DNA of 10,363 nt, from assembly GCA_003978805.1 (NCBI GenBank), contig QNYI01000112.1:1-10363 (forward strand). Direction: 5' to 3'. The notes beneath the pieces are model-generated. The model had not been told where the DNA came from and did no database searches. It worked only from the letters and a program-made list of their open reading frames with translations. The position numbers and the translations under genes are program-made. Below, piece by piece: positions 6,687-10,363 of the stretch; position 1 is the stretch's first letter; the number at the start of each line of letters is the position of its first letter. This DNA is from Desulfurobacterium sp. (GTDB lineage: Bacteria; Aquificota; Aquificia; Desulfurobacteriales; Desulfurobacteriaceae).

Positions 6687-7248
6687 TCTTTCCCCTTTTC
6701 CACTTCTCTATGTAGATGGCCAAAATAGGAATGGACGCAGGCCTTATCCCTTCAAGCCTTGCAGCCTGACCAAGTGTTAAAGGCCTCATCTCCTTTAGTT
6801 TCTGCCTTTCCTCCGTTGAGATGGGGACTTTATCGTAGTCAAAGTCTTCGGGAATTTTCACGTTTTCAAGTTTCCTGAACTTCTTTACCTCCTCAAGCTG
6901 GCGCTTTATGTAGCCTTCGTACTTTACTTCTATCTCTACTTCCTCTAAAACCTCCTTTAGCAACCCATCGTCCTCTAACCGGAACTCCGGTAGGAGCTCC
7001 AACAACCTACTAAGCGGAACTTCTGGCCTCCTGAGAACCTCATAGGCACTTTTTGTCTCCTTTAAAGGCGTTGAACCACAGGCCTCTAAGATGGGGTTTA
7101 CCTCTTGAGGCTTTAACTTAGCTTCCTTGAGCCTATCAATAAAGACCTTAACCGTTTCATACTTTTTCTTTACCCTTTCGTACTGCTCCCTCGTCAAAAG
7201 ACCAAATTTGTAGCCGTACTCTGCAAGTCTATAGTCGGCGTTATCGTA
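6676..7248 (-). pseudogene. mnmG: C-terminal part of MnmG, out of frame with the N-terminal part
   Basis: Read on the minus strand from 7248, this frame begins [19 protein letters not shown], exactly the sequence that should follow AEYRLLL in MnmG. It runs to the conserved C-terminal helical domain (YEGYIKRQ, then LGQAARLEGIRPASI), which contacts tRNA and MnmE. A TAG at 7251-7249 blocks the frame just upstream. The first possible start (TTG at 7197) has no visible ribosome site, so it is unlikely to be an independent gene. Joined to the upstream part the protein would be about 630 residues, the normal MnmG length. No internal stops or decay are seen in about 190 codons, so the break is recent, a sequence error, or bypassed by frameshifting. 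Confidence 0.85.
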
Positions 7249-7253
7249 CTAGG
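7241..7253 (-). other. Frameshift position in mnmG
   Basis: On the minus strand the codons read CTC CTA GTA CGA TAA, giving LLLVR-stop. The conserved continuation (YDNAD) is in the +1 frame starting at TAC 7248. The family has LLLR-x-DNAD here, so a 2-base loss after CTA explains both the shift and the missing Arg better than a single inserted base. Any simple +1 ribosomal shift yields a product one residue short. Confidence 0.8.
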
Positions 7254-8569
7254 AGCAACCTATACTCCGCCCTTGACGTAAATAGTCTGTAGGGTTCTCT
7301 AACACCTTTGTTAACAAGGTCGTCTATCATGACACCTATGTAGGCCTCGTCCCTCCCGAGGATAAACCTCTCATCCCTTCCGAGAGCATAAAGGGCGGCG
7401 TTTATACCGGCAACGATTCCCTGACCGGCAGCCTCCTCGTATCCTGTTGTTCCGTTTATCTGACCGGCATTGAAAAGCCCTTTAATTATTTTTGTCTCCA
7501 AGGTAGGGTAAAGGTGTGTAGGGTCAACAAAGTCATACTCAATAGCGTAGGCAGGACGGGTAATCTTAGCGTTCTCTAAACCGGGTATAGAGTGGATTAT
7601 CTTCTCCTGAACGTCGTAGGGAAGGCTTGTAGATGTACCGTTAGGGTAAAATTCAACGGTATCTCTCCCTTCCGGCTCCACAAAAACGTGGTGTCTCTCC
7701 TTTTCCGGGAACTTAACGATTTTGTCCTCAATTGATGGACAGTACCTAACGCCAACACCGCTTATAAGTTTACACTCACCGTACATAGGAGAGCGGTGGA
7801 GGTTTTCCCTTATTATCCTGTGGGTCTCTGGGGTAGTGTAGGTAAGCCAGCAGGGTATCTGCTCAACTTCCTTCGGTTCTGTCCAGTAAGAGAAAAAGGG
7901 AGGTGGTTCATCACCGTCCTGCCTTTCCATCTTAGAAAAATCTATGGTAGTCCCGTCAATCCTCACGGGAGTTCCCGTCTTTAATCTACCCACCCTAAAG
8001 CCGTGGCGAAGGTAAAACTCTGTAAGCTTGTTTGCGGCAGGTTCCCACATCCTACCGCCCTCAAACTCGTTGAACCCGATGAAAATTTTTCCCCTTAAAA
8101 ACGTTCCGGTGGTAACCACAACGGCCTTAGCGCCGTACCTTGCCCCTATGTGGGTGACAACTCCCTTTACCCTTCCCTCCTCAACGACAATGTCGTCAAC
8201 TATCTGCTGTATAACGTCAAGGTTAGGAGTGTTCTCTATGACTTTCCTCATCCTCTCCCTGTAGGCACGCTTGTCGGCCTGAGCTCTCGGTGCCCTTACT
8301 GCAGGGCCTTTACGTCTATTCAGAATCCTGAACTGAATTCCCGTCTCGTCTATGTTCTTTGCCATCTCCCCGCCAAGGGCATCTATCTCCCTAACAACCG
8401 TCCCTTTAGCAACACCACCTATGGCGGGGTTACAGGACATCTCGGCAATTCTATCCACGTTGATTGTAAAGAGTGCCGTCCTACAACCCATCCTTGCCGC
8501 AGCTAACGCAGCCTCACAGCCGGCGTGACCTGCACCGATGACTATGACATCATAAACCGCATCCCACAT
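7241..8569 (-). CDS. mnmG: tRNA U34 carboxymethylaminomethyl synthesis enzyme MnmG, N-terminal two-thirds (frameshifted)
   Basis: The FAD-dependent subunit that, with MnmE, modifies uridine 34 of certain tRNAs. Visible are the Rossmann motif [11 protein letters not shown] (10-20), SCNPAIGG (45-52, C46), the GidA signature YCPSIEDK (276-283, C277) and [17 protein letters not shown] (368-384). C46 and C277 match the two functional cysteines of the family. This frame ends after 442 residues at [12 protein letters not shown], where the normal protein continues for about 190 more, encoded in another frame by 6676-7248. ATG 8569 has AAGGGG about seven bases upstream, lying in the end of the preceding gene; the genes are three bases apart. 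The truncated product would keep FAD and NADH regions but lose the tRNA/MnmE-binding C-terminal domain. Confidence 0.92.
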   Translation of the reverse strand: MWDAVYDVIVIGAGHAGCEAALAAARMGCRTALFTINVDRIAEMSCNPAIGGVAKGTVVREIDALGGEMAKNIDETGIQFRILNRRKGPAVRAPRAQADKRAYRERMRKVIENTPNLDVIQQIVDDIVVEEGRVKGVVTHIGARYGAKAVVVTTGTFLRGKIFIGFNEFEGGRMWEPAANKLTEFYLRHGFRVGRLKTGTPVRIDGTTIDFSKMERQDGDEPPPFFSYWTEPKEVEQIPCWLTYTTPETHRIIRENLHRSPMYGECKLISGVGVRYCPSIEDKIVKFPEKERHHVFVEPEGRDTVEFYPNGTSTSLPYDVQEKIIHSIPGLENAKITRPAYAIEYDFVDPTHLYPTLETKIIKGLFNAGQINGTTGYEEAAGQGIVAGINAALYALGRDERFILGRDEAYIGVMIDDLVNKGVREPYRLFTSRAEYRLLLVR

Positions 8570-8572
8570 TTG

Positions 8573-9346
8573 TTACCCCTTAAAGGCCACCCTGACCTTC
8601 ATTCCCCTTCTCACCTGTAAAGCTTGAGCTGCATTAGCCATGTAGGCAACTATCTGGAAGTAACCTTCCGGGTTTACAGAGAGGAAGAGCTCCCCTTTTT
8701 GGGCACCGGCGAAAGAGCTCCTTACCTTCTGTATCTTCTTGCCGGATACTTCTGCGTAGAGGGGCTCTTTCCCGGTATACTCCAAGTTAAGAACGATGTT
8801 ACCGAAGTGGTCAATGTCTAAGACTATCGTCTCAACAACACCGGGGGAGACCTCCTTAGGCTGGGGCAACCTAAACCGCTTGAGCTTTGTAAGTTCAAGC
8901 TCTTCCCCAAAGTGGCGGGCAGAACCGAGGCGCGAAAGTTCAGCAGCAATAGGAGCAAGCTGGTTCCTACCTCTAAAGTTACCCTTTCCCTTGATAAAGT
9001 AGTGGTCTGCATTTATTCTGTAAACGGCCTCCGGGGGTTCCTCCTCAAACATTAGACTGCCAACTCCGTTGTTAGGACAAACAACGAAAAACCTTTCGGT
9101 AGTAACTATAATCGGCTCTGCAGTCGGATCCGGGTCAACGAGGACTAAGAACACCGTTCCCGTAGGAAAGTACTTGTAAGACCACTTAAGCTTAACGGCT
9201 GCATCAACTAAGTCAAAAGGTCTAACGTTGTGGGTAATGTCAACAACCTGAATCTCCGGAGAAATGAGTTTTATAACTCCGTGAAGAGTCCCTACGTAGT
9301 GGTCCTTAAGCCCGTAGTCTGAAATTATTGCTACTAAACTTTCCAT
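8573..9346 (-). CDS. SAM hydroxide adenosyltransferase family (DUF62) protein with altered catalytic triad
   Basis: A 257-residue protein of the family that hydrolyses SAM to adenosine and methionine and is related to fluorinases and chlorinases. The N-terminal ISDYGLKDHYVGTLHG (8-23) matches the TDFG..D.YVG signature; VDITH is at 35-39, PNNGVGSL at 91-98 and a C-terminal IDHFGNIVLN matches the usual DRFGN..TN. The known triad is Asp-Arg-His. Asp is kept (D71 in VDP), but the following GVGxxRR is replaced by DPTAEP. The usual FHGRD is FRGRN, putting R125 in place of His and N128 in place of Asp. The rest is well preserved, so this is a diverged member, possibly a SAM or nucleoside binder. ATG 9346 has GGGGAG five bases upstream and overlaps the acyltransferase gene by 13 bases. 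Cytoplasmic; physiological role unknown. Confidence 0.85.
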   Translation of the reverse strand: MESLVAIISDYGLKDHYVGTLHGVIKLISPEIQVVDITHNVRPFDLVDAAVKLKWSYKYFPTGTVFLVLVDPDPTAEPIIVTTERFFVVCPNNGVGSLMFEEEPPEAVYRINADHYFIKGKGNFRGRNQLAPIAAELSRLGSARHFGEELELTKLKRFRLPQPKEVSPGVVETIVLDIDHFGNIVLNLEYTGKEPLYAEVSGKKIQKVRSSFAGAQKGELFLSVNPEGYFQIVAYMANAAQALQVRRGMKVRVAFKG

Positions 9347-9957
9347 CCCATCTCCCCATCACAGGTTTTCGTTAACCTCTGCAGTTCTAATTCTACCTTT
9401 TTGACGAGCTCATCTTCCCCGTACTCTTGCGGGAAAATCGGTTCACCCAGAACCACTTTACACCGGGAAAAGGGATAGGGAATCAAGAACTCATCCCAAG
9501 AGCCGAGCTTCTTGCCAAAGTCTGTAGAAAACGTAAGGGGGTAAATGGGAACTCCCGTTTTCTTGGCAAGGCGGGCAATTCCCGGCTTTACCACCTCCCG
9601 CGGTCCGCGGGGACCGTCAGGCGTTATGGCGACCACTTTTCCCGATTTTAAGAGGTTAACCATCTGGAGGAAAGCTCTATCCCCTCCTTTCCCTTTCCCG
9701 GTAGAGCCCCTTACAGTAGAAAAACCTAAAGCCTCAACCAGACGGGCTACAAATTCACCATCTCTGTGACGACTTATGAGGATTGAGACCCTAGATGCGT
9801 AATGCCGAAAGGCAAAAGGCAAAAGGAACATCCTGCCGTGCCAGAAGGCAACAATAGACGGAAAAGCCGGCTTTGCAAGGAATACAACTTCTACGCGAAG
9901 GGTTTTCACCCAAGCCTTCAAAAAAAGTGAAGCGACGTAAGGTGTACTTAACCTCAA
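9334..9957 (-). CDS. Lysophospholipid acyltransferase-like protein (DUF374 family)
   Basis: A 207-residue protein of the DUF374 branch of the acyltransferase superfamily, probably working on a lipid or lipid A-like acceptor at the inner membrane. Family motifs in order: AFWHGRM (37-43), SRHRDGEFV (62-70, H64 and D66), VRGSTGKG (82-89), TPDGPRGPREVVKPG (112-126) and SWDEFLIPYPFSR (153-165). The N-terminal 20 residues form a short hydrophobic stretch (VASLFLKAWVKTL). An in-frame TGA at 9963-9961 leaves TTG 9957 as the earliest start; it has AAGGTG about four bases upstream. It overlaps the TonB-like frame above it by 167 bases and the SAM-adenosyltransferase gene by 13. The acyl donor and acceptor cannot be read from sequence. 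Confidence 0.86.
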   Translation of the reverse strand: MRLSTPYVASLFLKAWVKTLRVEVVFLAKPAFPSIVAFWHGRMFLLPFAFRHYASRVSILISRHRDGEFVARLVEALGFSTVRGSTGKGKGGDRAFLQMVNLLKSGKVVAITPDGPRGPREVVKPGIARLAKKTGVPIYPLTFSTDFGKKLGSWDEFLIPYPFSRCKVVLGEPIFPQEYGEDELVKKVELELQRLTKTCDGEMGWKV

Positions 9958-10363
9958 AGTTCACCTTTACCCTTACCTTATCAAGGTTTATAGAAGGAGG
10001 AATTGGGTCAAAAGGTTCTGAAGAATAAATAGCAGAAATCGCCGAACGGTTAAAGGCCATATCTGGAGAAAATCGCTCAACGTTAATCTCGTCAAGTTTC
10101 CCGTTTCTGTTAATAGTTACGTAGATAACGACCCTTTTTTCCTTTTGTGCCAGAGGTTTTCCGATGTAGGGATTATTCCAGTTGGACATTATCTTGTCCC
10201 TAACTTTTAAAAGGTAAGGGACTATCTTCCGAGCGCTAACGGCTGGCAACCTTTTACTGTGCTTGCTATCGGGAACGTTAACCGACCAAGAAAGGGTAAG
10301 CCGACCGTTCCCTCTCCTAACGCTTAGAACTTTTTTAGCAGAGGTAGAGGCCTTTTTTCCTCT
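9791..10363 (-). CDS. TonB-family protein, C-terminal part (partial, runs off the right window edge)
   Basis: The frame is open from the window edge through 190 codons, so the true start lies outside; a TTG at 10249 is not the start. From about YLLKVRDKIMSNW the sequence fits the TonB C-terminal domain: YVTINRNGKLDEINVERFSP, FNRSAISAI, FDPIPPSINLDKVRVKVNFEVKY. Upstream is a basic, Ser/Pro-containing stretch, as expected of a periplasmic linker. TonB domains transmit ExbBD-driven force to outer-membrane transporters or act in envelope protein complexes. The domain should end near FEVKY (about 9940), but the frame continues for about 50 more residues of low-plausibility sequence that overlaps the acyltransferase gene. 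A 7-T run (minus strand, 9926-9920) lies just after the domain; one more T would end the frame at once. Confidence 0.78.
   Translation of the reverse strand, partial: RGKKASTSAKKVLSVRRGNGRLTLSWSVNVPDSKHSKRLPAVSARKIVPYLLKVRDKIMSNWNNPYIGKPLAQKEKRVVIYVTINRNGKLDEINVERFSPDMAFNRSAISAIYSSEPFDPIPPSINLDKVRVKVNFEVKYTLRRFTFFEGLGENPSRRSCIPCKAGFSVYCCLLARQDVPFAFCLSALRI

Noticed and set aside
6676..7197. An independent 173-residue protein upstream of rsmG
   Set aside because: It is the C-terminal domain of MnmG in a shifted frame; homology continues upstream to 7248 without a start codon, and TTG 7197 has no ribosome site.
8150..8506. Plus-strand open frame of 118 codons opposite mnmG
   Set aside because: Antisense shadow of conserved MnmG sequence with no recognisable domain.
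10235..10249. TTG 10249 as the start of the TonB-like gene
   Set aside because: The same frame is open without a stop to the window edge at 10363, so the gene is partial.
1..10363. CRISPR array, tRNA, insertion sequence, att sites
   Set aside because: No regularly spaced direct repeats, cloverleaf-like segments, transposase motifs or terminal inverted repeats were seen on either strand.

Overview
The window looks like chromosomal DNA from a thermophilic, strictly anaerobic bacterium, most likely of the Aquificota order Desulfurobacteriales (Thermovibrio/Desulfurobacterium-like). This rests on the oxygen-sensitive class III ribonucleotide reductase, the Lys/Glu-rich and aromatic-rich proteins, heavy AGG/AGA arginine codon use, and very tight packing in which most neighbouring genes overlap. 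It is an inference from protein character; no rRNA or other phylogenetic marker is present.

Left half, plus strand (about 100-6076): nrdG, nrdD (interrupted by an intein), a separate small gene for the NrdD C-terminal glycyl-radical part, then two exported peptidoglycan-trimming enzymes, a YkuD/NTF2-like protein resembling Csd6 and an M99/M14-type carboxypeptidase resembling Csd4. NrdG would use SAM and a [4Fe-4S] cluster to make the glycyl radical. The unusual point is that the radical glycine and zinc site of NrdD sit on a separate 180-residue protein with its own Shine-Dalgarno. The larger NrdD part must also splice out a 408-residue LAGLIDADG intein placed at the active-site cysteine pair. 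After splicing, 518 + 180 residues add up to one normal NrdD. The Csd6-like and Csd4-like genes encode consecutive steps of the tetrapeptide to tripeptide to dipeptide trimming known from helical Campylobacterota.

Right half, minus strand (10363 down to 6066): the C-terminal part of a TonB-family protein (cut by the window edge), a DUF374-type acyltransferase, a SAM hydroxide adenosyltransferase (DUF62) relative lacking most of the catalytic triad, mnmG broken by a frameshift about two-thirds along, and rsmG. The genes overlap or nearly touch and probably form one transcript. They converge on the left-hand operon, with an 11-nt overlap between the Csd4-like gene and rsmG.

No tRNA, rRNA, CRISPR array, insertion sequence or long repeat was seen. 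The only mobile element is the intein with its homing endonuclease. No gene-free stretch exceeds about 110 bases.
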